From assembly GCF_004346095.1 (NCBI RefSeq), contig NZ_SLZV01000026.1, forward strand, positions 1 through 46,072: 46,072 nucleotides of DNA, read 5' to 3'. The DNA is from Faecalimonas umbilicata. Its GTDB lineage: Bacteria > Bacillota > Clostridia > Lachnospirales > Lachnospiraceae. Shown here piece by piece: positions 1-8,389 of the stretch; the stretch's first letter is position 1, and each line of letters opens with the position of its first letter. A program made the position numbers and the translations under genes. The notes under the pieces were generated by a model. That model was not told where the DNA came from. It did no database searches and saw only the letters and a program-made list of their open reading frames with translations.

Positions 1-92
1 CAATATCTTTTGGGGTTAAAAGTCGGAGACGTATGTCGTTCGTACGACTGGGCAGTTACAAGCCCATGACCTTTAGGTCGTGGGTAGTTGAC
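1..92 (+). mobile_element. Right end of an IS200/IS605-type TnpB element (partial)
   Basis: A perfect 9-bp stem (63-71 with 76-84, one G-U pair, loop TTTA) is followed by TAGTTGAC. This is the typical right-end hairpin of TnpB-encoding IS200/IS605/IS1341 elements, which also forms the 3' end of the omega (guide) RNA. Upstream, AGTCG (20-24) can pair with CGACT just before the stem, as expected of a structured RNA. Reading frame 1 stays open from the window edge to a TGA at 67-69 and could be the TnpB C-terminus, but 22 residues are too few to confirm it. The rest lies outside the window. Bases from 93 on would be the guide region if the element ends here. Confidence 0.6.
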
Positions 93-224
93 ACAGATCC
101 AAATGGAGTTAACTTCCGCAAGTTTTTAAGTTATTCTGATTCTACCATGAAAACGTCACACAATCCATAAATAGAGTATGAAAAAATGGTAAAGAAAAGT
201 TGGGAAAAACATCACAAACAACTC

Positions 225-253
225 TTGACGGCGGCGTGAAATGTTTCTATAAT
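225..253 (+). promoter_or_regulatory. SigA-type promoter of the ileS T-box leader
   Basis: TTGACG at 225-230 and a perfect TATAAT at 248-253 are separated by exactly 17 nt. Transcription should start near 260, at the beginning of the T-box leader. The promoter lies about 130 bp downstream of the TnpB-element end, so ileS does not depend on the element for transcription. Confidence 0.85.
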
Positions 254-259
254 GGAATT

Positions 260-515
260 TGTATAGGTAAAGACGTTGACGAAGACAGTAGAATATACCG
301 GAAAATCAAAGCGAGCCGGGGATGGTGGAAGCCTGGTAGGAGTAAAGTATATTTGAATATCACTTCTGAGTTGCAGGGGCTGAACATTTTTTTGGAAAAA
401 TAAGTAAGCACTGACGGGATTCCGCCGTTATCGGGAGCGCATATGCTGGTATGTTGTAACAGGTGGTAAAACGAAAGATTATGCTTCCGTCCTTTTACAG
501 GGCGGGAGTTTTTTT
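260..515 (+). promoter_or_regulatory. tRNA-Ile T-box riboswitch with terminator
   Basis: The leader of ileS has the standard T-box parts. The conserved stem I element (AGCGAGCCGGGGATGGTGG) is at about 310-328. The specifier loop reads GAATATCACTTCTGAG, giving the Ile codon ATC at 359-361. The T-box bulge with TGGT at 464-467 would pair with the ACCA end of uncharged tRNA-Ile. The intrinsic terminator is a 9-bp stem, 484-492 with 500-508, followed by T at 509-515. Uncharged tRNA-Ile would favour the antiterminator and switch on ileS. The specifier matches the downstream enzyme exactly. Confidence 0.93.
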
Positions 516-613
516 ATTACATAGGAAAATCTTATGTTCTATTTTTAAGATTACTTTGCAACCGGGCCGGCAGGACCGCATTTATGAAATATAGAAAGTA
601 AAGGAGAATCAGT

Positions 614-3600
614 ATGTATCAGAAAGTATCTACGGACTTAAAATTTGTTGACCGTGAGAAGAAAACAGAAAAATTCTGGGAAGAGAATGATATCTTCCGG
701 AAAAGTATGGAAAACCGAAAAGAAGGGGAGACATATACATTTTACGATGGACCTCCGACTGCCAATGGAAAACCGCACATCGGACATGTGCTGACTCGTG
801 TCATCAAGGATATGATTCCAAGATACCGTACCATGAAGGGATATATGGTACCAAGAAAAGCCGGGTGGGATACACACGGACTTCCGGTGGAACTGGAAGT
901 GGAAAAATTACTTGGACTGGATGGAAAAGAGCAGATTGAGGAATATGGATTAGAGCCATTTATCAAACATTGTAAAGACAGTGTATGGAAATATAAAGGA
1001 ATGTGGGAAGATTTCTCTGCGACAGTTGGATTCTGGGCAGACATGGATAACCCATATGTTACTTACGACAATAACTTTATTGAGTCTGAGTGGTGGGCAT
1101 TAAAACAGATCTGGGACAAAGGACTGTTATACAAAGGATATAAGATCGTACCTTACTGCCCTCGTTGTGGAACTCCGCTTTCCAGCCACGAAGTCGCACA
1201 GGGATATAAAGATGTCAAAGAGCGTTCCGCAATCGTAAGATTTAAAGTAAAGGGAGAAGATGCTTACTTCCTTGCATGGACGACAACGCCATGGACACTT
1301 CCTTCTAACGTTGCACTTTGTGTCAACCCGAATGAAACTTATGTAAAAGTAAAAAATGACGGTTACACATACTATATGGCACAGGCACTTGTGGATACCG
1401 TGTTGGAAGGTGATGTGGAAGTCGTAGAGACTTATGTCGGAAAAGATTTGGAAAATAAAGAGTATGAGCCGTTATTCCCGTTTGTAGAGTTAAATAAGCG
1501 GGCATACTATGTGACATGTGCTGATTACGTTACACTTACAGATGGTACTGGTGTCGTTCATATTGCACCTGCATTTGGTGAGGATGATGCGCAGGTTGGA
1601 CGCAGATATGACCTTCCATTCCTTCAGTTAGTAGATGAAAAGGGTGAGATGACAGAGGAAACTCCATGGGCAGGAACATTCTGTAAGAAAGCAGATCCGA
1701 TGGTATTAGAAGATCTGGAGAAGAGAGGACTTCTCTTTGCTGCTCCGAATTTTGAACACAGCTATCCACACTGCTGGAGATGTGATACTCCATTGATCTA
1801 TTATGCGCGTGAGTCATGGTTCATCAAGATGACAGAAGTAAAAGAAGATCTGATCAGAAACAACAATACGATCAACTGGATTCCGGAAAGCATCGGAAAA
1901 GGACGTTTCGGAGACTGGCTTGAGAATGTACAGGACTGGGGAATCAGCCGTAACAGATACTGGGGAACTCCTCTTAATGTTTGGGAATGTGAATGTGGAC
2001 ATATGCATTCCATCGGAAGCATTGAAGAACTGAAATCAATGTCAGACAACTGTCCGGATGATATCGAACTGCACCGCCCATTTATCGATGCAGTGACGAT
2101 CAAGTGTCCGCACTGTGGAAAGGAGATGCACCGTGTGCCGGAAGTTATCGACTGCTGGTTTGACAGTGGGGCGATGCCGTTTGCACAGCACCATTATCCA
2201 TTTGAAAATAAAGATTTATTTGAGCAGCAGTTCCCGGCAGACTTTATTTCCGAGGCGGTAGACCAGACAAGAGGATGGTTCTATTCTCTGCTTGCAATCT
2301 CGACACTTGTATTTAACAAAGCGCCATATAAGAATGTTATCGTGCTTGGACATGTGCAGGATGAAAAAGGACAGAAGATGAGTAAATCCAAAGGAAATGC
2401 AGTCGATCCGTTTGAAGCATTAGAGCAGTACGGAGCAGATGCGATCCGCTGGTATTTCTATATCAACAGTGCACCGTGGCTTCCAAACCGTTTCCACGGC
2501 AAGATCGTGACAGAAGGACAGCGTAAATTCATGGGAACACTTTGGAACACTTACGCATTCTTCGTATTATATGCGGAGATCGATCAGTTTGACGCGACAA
2601 AATATCAGCTGGAATACGAGAAACTTCCGGTTATGGATAAATGGCTGTTGTCCAAGTTGAATACATTGATCAAGACTGTAGATACAAATCTGGAAAATTA
2701 CCGGATTCCGGAAAGTGCAAGAGCACTTCAGGAATTTGTGGATGATATGAGTAACTGGTATGTCAGAAGAAGCCGTGAGCGTTTCTGGGCAAAAGGAATG
2801 CCGCAGGATAAGATCAATGCGTATATGACACTTTACACAGCACTTGTGACTGTGGCAAAAGTAGCTGCGCCAATGATTCCGTTTATGACAGAAGATATCT
2901 ATCAGAATCTTGTCAGAAGCATCGACAAAGAAGCTCCGGAAAGTATCCACTTATGTGACTTCCCGGTTGCAGATGAAGCGTTGATCGACCGTGAGTTAGA
3001 AGAGAACATGGATGAAGTTCTGAAATTAGTTGTGATGGGACGTGCATGCAGAAATACTGCAAACATTAAGAACCGTCAGCCAATCGGAAAAATGTTTGTG
3101 AAGTCTTCTGTAACTTTACCAGAATTTTACCAGGAGATTGTAGAAGAAGAGTTAAATGTAAAAGAAATGGAATTTACAGATGATGTTCGCGCATTTACTT
3201 CATATACATTTAAACCGCAGTTGAAGACTGTTGGACCAAAATATGGTAAAATGTTAGGTGGAATCAAAGCTGCCCTTGAAAATCTGGATGGAAATAAGGC
3301 AATGGATGAGCTGAATGAGACAGGATCCCTGAAACTGGATGTGAATGGACAGGAAGTGACATTATTTAAAGAGGACTTGCTGATCGATATGGCACAGATG
3401 GAAGGATATGTTTCTGAGAGCGACAACGGTGTGACAGTTGTGTTGGATACAAACCTGACAGAAGAGCTTTTGGAAGAAGGATTTGTCAGAGAGATCATCA
3501 GTAAGATCCAGACAATGAGAAAAGAAGCAGACTTTGAAGTGACAGACAAGATCACAGTATATTACGAAGGAACAGAGAAGGCCAATGAAGTGTTCGCAAA

Positions 3601-3721
3601 ATATCAGACAGAGATCATGGGCGAAGTGCTTGCGACAGAGATGAAGCAGGAGACTCCGGCAGGATATGTCAAAGAGTGGAACATCAATGGTGAAAAAGTA
3701 AATATGGGTGTACAGCGTTAA
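614..3721 (+). CDS. ileS: Isoleucyl-tRNA synthetase
   Basis: Class I aminoacyl-tRNA synthetase of 1035 residues that charges tRNA-Ile and edits valine. The HIGH signature is at residues 55-58 (PHIGH) and KMSKS at 588-592. Between them is the CP1 editing domain with the threonine-rich AWTTTPWTLPSN stretch, and the C-terminal half is the anticodon-binding region. The length (about 1035 rather than about 930) and C-terminal layout suggest the eukaryote-like type 2 IleRS, a form often less sensitive to mupirocin; that is inferred from family knowledge. The ATG follows AAAGGAG with 7-8 nt spacing. The Ile-specific T-box upstream independently supports the call. Confidence 0.97.
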   Translation: MYQKVSTDLKFVDREKKTEKFWEENDIFRKSMENRKEGETYTFYDGPPTANGKPHIGHVLTRVIKDMIPRYRTMKGYMVPRKAGWDTHGLPVELEVEKLLGLDGKEQIEEYGLEPFIKHCKDSVWKYKGMWEDFSATVGFWADMDNPYVTYDNNFIESEWWALKQIWDKGLLYKGYKIVPYCPRCGTPLSSHEVAQGYKDVKERSAIVRFKVKGEDAYFLAWTTTPWTLPSNVALCVNPNETYVKVKNDGYTYYMAQALVDTVLEGDVEVVETYVGKDLENKEYEPLFPFVELNKRAYYVTCADYVTLTDGTGVVHIAPAFGEDDAQVGRRYDLPFLQLVDEKGEMTEETPWAGTFCKKADPMVLEDLEKRGLLFAAPNFEHSYPHCWRCDTPLIYYARESWFIKMTEVKEDLIRNNNTINWIPESIGKGRFGDWLENVQDWGISRNRYWGTPLNVWECECGHMHSIGSIEELKSMSDNCPDDIELHRPFIDAVTIKCPHCGKEMHRVPEVIDCWFDSGAMPFAQHHYPFENKDLFEQQFPADFISEAVDQTRGWFYSLLAISTLVFNKAPYKNVIVLGHVQDEKGQKMSKSKGNAVDPFEALEQYGADAIRWYFYINSAPWLPNRFHGKIVTEGQRKFMGTLWNTYAFFVLYAEIDQFDATKYQLEYEKLPVMDKWLLSKLNTLIKTVDTNLENYRIPESARALQEFVDDMSNWYVRRSRERFWAKGMPQDKINAYMTLYTALVTVAKVAAPMIPFMTEDIYQNLVRSIDKEAPESIHLCDFPVADEALIDRELEENMDEVLKLVVMGRACRNTANIKNRQPIGKMFVKSSVTLPEFYQEIVEEELNVKEMEFTDDVRAFTSYTFKPQLKTVGPKYGKMLGGIKAALENLDGNKAMDELNETGSLKLDVNGQEVTLFKEDLLIDMAQMEGYVSESDNGVTVVLDTNLTEELLEEGFVREIISKIQTMRKEADFEVTDKITVYYEGTEKANEVFAKYQTEIMGEVLATEMKQETPAGYVKEWNINGEKVNMGVQR

Positions 3722-3766
3722 TTTAAGAGAGAGTTACACAGATTAAAGAGACGGTACACGAGCATG

Positions 3767-3797
3767 ATCCCCGCACGTCAGAAAGAGGTGCGGGGAT
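3767..3797. other. Perfect 10-bp hairpin between ileS and glgP
   Basis: ATCCCCGCAC (3767-3776) pairs perfectly with GTGCGGGGAT (3788-3797) around an 11-nt loop. No T-run follows on either strand, so it is not a standard intrinsic terminator. It may protect the ileS mRNA 3' end, cause pausing, or be a weak terminator. It ends 21 nt before the glgP start. Confidence 0.6.
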
Positions 3798-3818
3798 AAA
3801 AGAGAGAGGAGAGAGAAA

Positions 3819-6293
3819 GTGTCGGATTTTAAGTTTGATAAAGAAGCGTTTAAAAAAGAAGTCAAGAACAATGTGAAGACTTTATATAGAAGAACGATAG
3901 ATGAGGCAACACCGCAGCAGACATTTCAGGCGGTGTCTTATGCTGTAAAAGAATATATTATTGACAACTGGCTTGCGACTCAGGAAGTATACGAAAAGGA
4001 ATCACCAAAGACAGTGTATTATCTGTCGATGGAATTTTTGATGGGAAGGGCACTCGGAAATAACCTGATCAATTTAACTGCTTATCAGGATGTGAAAGAG
4101 GCTCTGGAAGAAATGGGAATTGATTTGAATGCAGTGGAAGATCAGGAGCCGGATGCGGCCCTTGGAAATGGTGGATTGGGACGTCTTGCAGCTTGCTTTC
4201 TAGACTCTCTTACTTCTCTTGGCTATCCTGCATATGGATGCGGGATCCGTTATCATTACGGAATGTTCAAACAAAAAATTAAAAATGGGTATCAGGTAGA
4301 GACACCAGATAATTGGTTGAAAAACGGGAACCCATTCGAAGTTCGCAGGGACGAATATGCAAAGGAAGTCCGCTTCGGCGGTACGATCCGTATGCAGCAC
4401 AATTACGAGACTGGAAGAGATGAATTTATCCAGGAGAATTTTGAGTCCGTGCTTGCAATTCCATATGACATGCCAATCGTCGGTTATGGAAATAATGTAG
4501 TAAATACACTGCGGATCTGGGATGCGAAAGCAATCACCTCTTTCCGTTTAGATTCTTTTGATCGTGGGGAATACCACAAAGCTGTGGAGCAGGAAAATCT
4601 TGCAAAAACAATTGTGGAGGTGCTTTATCCAAACGATAATCATTATGCGGGAAAAGAATTACGTTTGAAACAGCAGTATTTCTTCATCTCTGCAAGTCTT
4701 CAGGAAGCCATTGATAAATACAAACGCTCCAACGATGATATTCGCCGTCTGCATGAGAAAGTGATCTTCCAGATGAACGACACTCATCCGACTGTAGCGG
4801 TTGCAGAGTTAATGCGTCTTCTGATGGACGAGGAAGGATTAAGCTGGGATGATGCATGGAATGTTACAACAAAATGTTGTGCATACACAAACCATACGAT
4901 CATGTCTGAGGCGCTTGAAAAATGGCCGATCGATCTGTTCTCCAGATTGCTTCCGCGAGTATATCAGATTGTAGAAGAGATCAACCGCCGTTTCGTAGAA
5001 AAAGTGCGCCAGATGTATCCGGGAAATGAAGAGAAAGTCAGAAAAATGGCAATTCTCTACGATGGACAGGTAAAAATGGCACACCTTGCAATTGTTGCAG
5101 GATTTTCTGTCAATGGTGTTGCAAAGCTTCATACAGAGATCTTAAAACACGAAGAGCTGAAAGATTTCTACGAGATGATGCCTGAGAAATTTAATAATAA
5201 AACAAACGGAATCACACAGAGACGATTCTTACTTCATGGAAACCCACTGCTTGCAGACTGGGTGACAAAGCATATCGGAGATAAGTGGATCACAGATCTC
5301 TCCGAGATGGCAAAATTAAAACCGCTGGCAGATGACCCGAAAGCAAGAAAAGAATTTATGGAGATCAAATATCAAAATAAAATCCGTCTTGCAAAATATA
5401 TCAAAGAGCATAATGGGATTGAAGTGGATCCGGAATCAATCTTTGATGTACAGGTTAAGAGACTTCATGAGTACAAACGTCAGCTGTTGAATATTCTTCA
5501 TGTAATGTATCTGTACAATCAGATGAAAGAGCATCCGGAGATTACTTTCTATCCAAGAACTTTTATTTTTGGGGCAAAGGCGGCAGCCGGATATAAGCGT
5601 GCAAAACAGACGATCAAACTGATCAACTCTGTGGCGGATGTGATCAACAATGACAGAAGTATCAATGGAAAGATTAAAGTTGTCTTTATCGAAGATTACC
5701 GTGTCTCAAATGCGGAACTGATCTTTGCAGCTGCGGATGTCAGCGAGCAGATTTCTACCGCTTCGAAAGAAGCATCGGGAACCGGAAATATGAAATTTAT
5801 GTTAAATGGTGCCCCGACACTTGGAACCATGGACGGTGCCAATGTAGAGATCGTGGATGAAGTTGGAATGGAAAATGCATTTATCTTTGGTCTCAGTTCA
5901 GACGAAGTCATTAATTACGAGAACAATGGCGGTTATCAACCAATGGATATTTACAACAGTGACTGGGAGTTAAAAAGAGTTGTTGACCAGCTTGTGGACG
6001 GAACTTATGCAAATGGAGATCATGAACTGTACCGTGATCTGTACAATTCATTACTAAATACAAAGAGCAGCGACAGAGCAGATACCTACTTTATCCTCAA
6101 AGACTTCCGTTCTTATGCAGAAGCCCAGAAGCGTGTGGAAGCGGCATACCGCGATCAGGACAGGTGGGCAAAGATGGCATTGTTAAACACAGCATCCTGC
6201 GGTAAGTTTACGTCTGACAGAACGATCGAAGAGTACGTTGCAGATATATGGAAATTGAAAAAAGTGACAGTGAAGCCGGATCCAAGGCTGTAA
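3819..6293 (+). CDS. glgP: Glycogen/maltodextrin phosphorylase
   Basis: PLP-dependent GT35 phosphorylase of 824 residues that releases glucose-1-phosphate from alpha-1,4-glucans. The N-terminal part has the family blocks YYLSMEFLMGR and LGNGGLGRLAACFLDS. The PLP-binding segment EASGTGNMKF carries the Schiff-base lysine at about residue 659, followed by NGAPTLGTMDGANVEI. Length is normal for the family. The start is GTG, with a GAGAGGAGAG ribosome binding site upstream. It stands alone, with no other glycogen genes adjacent, and ends in a clear terminator. Substrate preference (glycogen or maltodextrin) cannot be told from sequence. Confidence 0.96.
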   Translation: MSDFKFDKEAFKKEVKNNVKTLYRRTIDEATPQQTFQAVSYAVKEYIIDNWLATQEVYEKESPKTVYYLSMEFLMGRALGNNLINLTAYQDVKEALEEMGIDLNAVEDQEPDAALGNGGLGRLAACFLDSLTSLGYPAYGCGIRYHYGMFKQKIKNGYQVETPDNWLKNGNPFEVRRDEYAKEVRFGGTIRMQHNYETGRDEFIQENFESVLAIPYDMPIVGYGNNVVNTLRIWDAKAITSFRLDSFDRGEYHKAVEQENLAKTIVEVLYPNDNHYAGKELRLKQQYFFISASLQEAIDKYKRSNDDIRRLHEKVIFQMNDTHPTVAVAELMRLLMDEEGLSWDDAWNVTTKCCAYTNHTIMSEALEKWPIDLFSRLLPRVYQIVEEINRRFVEKVRQMYPGNEEKVRKMAILYDGQVKMAHLAIVAGFSVNGVAKLHTEILKHEELKDFYEMMPEKFNNKTNGITQRRFLLHGNPLLADWVTKHIGDKWITDLSEMAKLKPLADDPKARKEFMEIKYQNKIRLAKYIKEHNGIEVDPESIFDVQVKRLHEYKRQLLNILHVMYLYNQMKEHPEITFYPRTFIFGAKAAAGYKRAKQTIKLINSVADVINNDRSINGKIKVVFIEDYRVSNAELIFAAADVSEQISTASKEASGTGNMKFMLNGAPTLGTMDGANVEIVDEVGMENAFIFGLSSDEVINYENNGGYQPMDIYNSDWELKRVVDQLVDGTYANGDHELYRDLYNSLLNTKSSDRADTYFILKDFRSYAEAQKRVEAAYRDQDRWAKMALLNTASCGKFTSDRTIEEYVADIWKLKKVTVKPDPRL

Positions 6294-6330
6294 AAATGGA
6301 TTGAAAATCAGAATAGAGTAATTTTTTGGT

Positions 6331-6379
6331 GCTGCTGCTTTGGCGATTAATAAATCGTGAAGCGGCAGCTTCCTTTTTT
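6331..6379 (+). terminator. Intrinsic terminator of glgP
   Basis: A 10-bp stem pairs 6331-6340 with 6360-6369. A second inner stem (CGATT/AATCG) sits at the top, and a T-rich tract runs from 6370 to 6379. Confidence 0.85.
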
Positions 6380-6449
6380 CCATATTTCATAAAAGATGAC
6401 GGTATAGTTTCCATAATCTCTCCATACATTGTAGAGGAGGGACGAAGAG

Positions 6450-7415
6450 ATGCGAAGAAAAGCCAGAGAATTATTTTCACTGTTGGTCATTATATTTTTG
6501 TTGCCATATGTGGTGACACTTTTTATGAATGGCGCCCACATCAAAACAAGCAGCCGCGTAAAAGAAGACTATGTAAAGGTGCAGGTAGGGACGAGAGTCG
6601 AGGAGATCGTGTGGGAGAAATATCTCGCAGGAGTTCTTGCAAAAGAGATGGCAGCCGATTCGGAACTGGAAGCGCTGAAGGCGCAGGCGGTGATTCTTCG
6701 ATCTGGTTTTTATGAGAAATTAGACCATGACAGAAAGACTATTTTCACCGATGATTTTTATAGCATGGAAGAGTTGGAGCAGGAGTGGGGGGAAGAGACA
6801 GAAACCTGCAAGGAGAATTTGAAAAGAGCAGTGCAGGAAACAGATCAAATGATTTTGCAGTATCAGGATCAATATGTAATGCTGCCATATCACAAACTGA
6901 GTGCAGGAAAGACGAGAAGCGGGCAGGAAGCATTTGGAAGCGAGTCGTATCCATATCTTCCGGCAAGGGATTGTCCAAAGGATTTGGAGGCGAAAGAACA
7001 GCTGCAGGAGTGTGTGCTGCCATATCATAAAGTAAAAGAAAAATGCCGCAAGTTTTTAACCGCAGTAGAAAATCCCGAAGAGACAAAAGAAGACAAAAAA
7101 GCAACATTTGATGATTTTGAAATACAGGGAACGGATGCGGCGGGATATGTGACAACTGTGCGGATTGGTCAGGCAACCTGCACCGGAGAAGAATTTCGGG
7201 AAGCATTGGAATTACCTTCCAGTCATTTTTCTTTTCAGGAGCAGAAAGGAAAACTGCAAATTACTTCCGGTGGAATCGGGCACGGAGTCGGTATGAGTCA
7301 GTATACAGCAAATCAGATGGCAAAAGAAGGAAAAGGATACGAAGAAATCCTTCAATATTTTTATGAAGGTGCGCAGTTAAAAGATGGCGGGGAAATATTT
7401 TTAAAATTGGAATAA
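6450..7415 (+). CDS. spoIID: Stage II sporulation protein D (SpoIID)
   Basis: SpoIID/LytB-family peptidoglycan lytic transglycosylase of 321 residues, a core part of the engulfment machinery with SpoIIM and SpoIIP. The N-terminus has one membrane anchor (about residues 8-26). The family core follows: YLAGVLAKEMA with the conserved glutamate, then LEALKAQAVILRS, and near the C-terminus the signature SGGIGHGVGMSQYTANQMA. Length is close to the Bacillus protein. A GGAGGG ribosome binding site precedes the ATG. The spoIIQ-like gene follows after about 40 nt, the usual clostridial spoIID-spoIIQ order. Confidence 0.94.
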   Translation: MRRKARELFSLLVIIFLLPYVVTLFMNGAHIKTSSRVKEDYVKVQVGTRVEEIVWEKYLAGVLAKEMAADSELEALKAQAVILRSGFYEKLDHDRKTIFTDDFYSMEELEQEWGEETETCKENLKRAVQETDQMILQYQDQYVMLPYHKLSAGKTRSGQEAFGSESYPYLPARDCPKDLEAKEQLQECVLPYHKVKEKCRKFLTAVENPEETKEDKKATFDDFEIQGTDAAGYVTTVRIGQATCTGEEFREALELPSSHFSFQEQKGKLQITSGGIGHGVGMSQYTANQMAKEGKGYEEILQYFYEGAQLKDGGEIFLKLE

Positions 7416-7457
7416 GCACATCGCTTTCTGGCAAAAATAAAGTCAGAGGTGATGAAG

Positions 7458-8246
7458 ATGAAGAAAAATGAAGAGCCATTCCAAATGAAGGGAAAAGGCA
7501 TGGCAGCAGCAATCGCAATATGTTTTATCGCAGTTGTCGCACTGGTAGGGGCTTATACATTCAGCAGCTACAAACGTGAGATGAAAGAGCAGCTTGCCAA
7601 GGCCGAAGAAGAACAGAAAGAAAAAGAGCGAGAGGCAGAAGAAAAAGAACAGTCGGAAGCCGCCAACACAGATAGAATCGTACTTCCAGAGCAGGAAGAA
7701 GCAGCGCAAAATTCCGACGGAGAAGAACAACAGGAAGAAGGAGAAGCCACGGAACATGCGAAGGAAACTCCGGCACAGCCGGATGCAGGGGCAGAGCAGA
7801 CGGCAGCTGCGGGAACAGCAGCTTATTTCAGTGAGGAAGACACCCTTCTGTGGCCGGTAGACGGAAATGTGATTATGAATTACAGCATGGATCAGAGCAT
7901 TTATTTTGCCACACTTGATCAGTATAAGTATAATCCAGCCGTAGTGATCAGTGGGCAAGTCGGTGCAGAAGTAAAAGCGGCAGCCGCAGGAACAGTCTCA
8001 GCGGTCGATACAAATGCGCAGACCGGAACAACCGTAAGTATTGATATGGGGAATGGTTATGCAGCCATTTACGGACAACTCAAAGAAGTACCGGTACAGC
8101 CAGGAGAGTATGTGACAGAAAACAGTGTGATCGGCTATGTGAGCGAACCGACAAAGTATTACAGTGTAGAAGGTCCAAACTTATATTTCCAGCTGTTAAA
8201 AGATGGACAGCCAGTCAACCCGATGGACCATATCGCATACGAATAG
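7458..8246 (+). CDS. spoIIQ: SpoIIQ-like membrane protein with degenerate LytM/M23 domain
   Basis: Type II membrane protein of about 262 residues: one N-terminal transmembrane helix (about 15-35), a long Glu/Lys/Gln-rich coiled stalk (about 38-65), a low-complexity acidic linker, and a C-terminal M23/LytM fold (about 130-255). Its place after spoIID supports SpoIIQ, the forespore partner of SpoIIIAH in engulfment. The usual metal ligands look lost. The HxGxD segment reads YNPAVV (N159, V163), the YxHL loop reads YGQL (Q207), and HxHF reads NLYF (N241, Y243). It is therefore probably structural, not an endopeptidase. I chose the ATG 8 nt after AGAGG; GTG 7449 and ATG 7452 are alternatives. Confidence 0.85.
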   Translation: MKKNEEPFQMKGKGMAAAIAICFIAVVALVGAYTFSSYKREMKEQLAKAEEEQKEKEREAEEKEQSEAANTDRIVLPEQEEAAQNSDGEEQQEEGEATEHAKETPAQPDAGAEQTAAAGTAAYFSEEDTLLWPVDGNVIMNYSMDQSIYFATLDQYKYNPAVVISGQVGAEVKAAAAGTVSAVDTNAQTGTTVSIDMGNGYAAIYGQLKEVPVQPGEYVTENSVIGYVSEPTKYYSVEGPNLYFQLLKDGQPVNPMDHIAYE

Positions 8247-8259
8247 AAAACAGAAAAAG

Positions 8260-8314
8260 AAAAGATCCTGAAGAGAAAGTTTTGCAAAACTGCTTTGGGA
8301 TCTTTTCTTTTTTT
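8260..8314 (+). terminator. Intrinsic terminator after spoIID-spoIIQ
   Basis: AAAAGATCC (8260-8268) pairs with GGATCTTTT (8298-8306). A second perfect hairpin, AGTTTT/AAAACT, is nested inside, and a T-run occupies 8308-8314. It separates the sporulation genes from the downstream ATPase gene. Confidence 0.88.
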
Positions 8315-8344
8315 GTTAACAGAAGAGAAAAACATCCTATATGA

Positions 8345-8373
8345 TTGTATCGAGGTGGGAAAAAGAGTATAAT
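8345..8373 (+). promoter_or_regulatory. Candidate promoter of the ATPase/TOPRIM module
   Basis: TTGTAT (8345-8350) and a perfect TATAAT (8368-8373) are 17 nt apart. A start near 8380 would remove most of the AAAGGAGGA site before GTG 8390. If this promoter is used, translation from ATG 8426, which has its own GGGAGGG site at 8412-8418, is more likely. Confidence 0.55.
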
Positions 8374-8389
8374 AAAGGAGGATTAATTC

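Noticed and set aside
200-403. 67-residue open frame on the + strand
   Set aside because: It runs through the ileS promoter and T-box stem I, including the specifier loop, so the sequence is constrained as RNA and not as protein.
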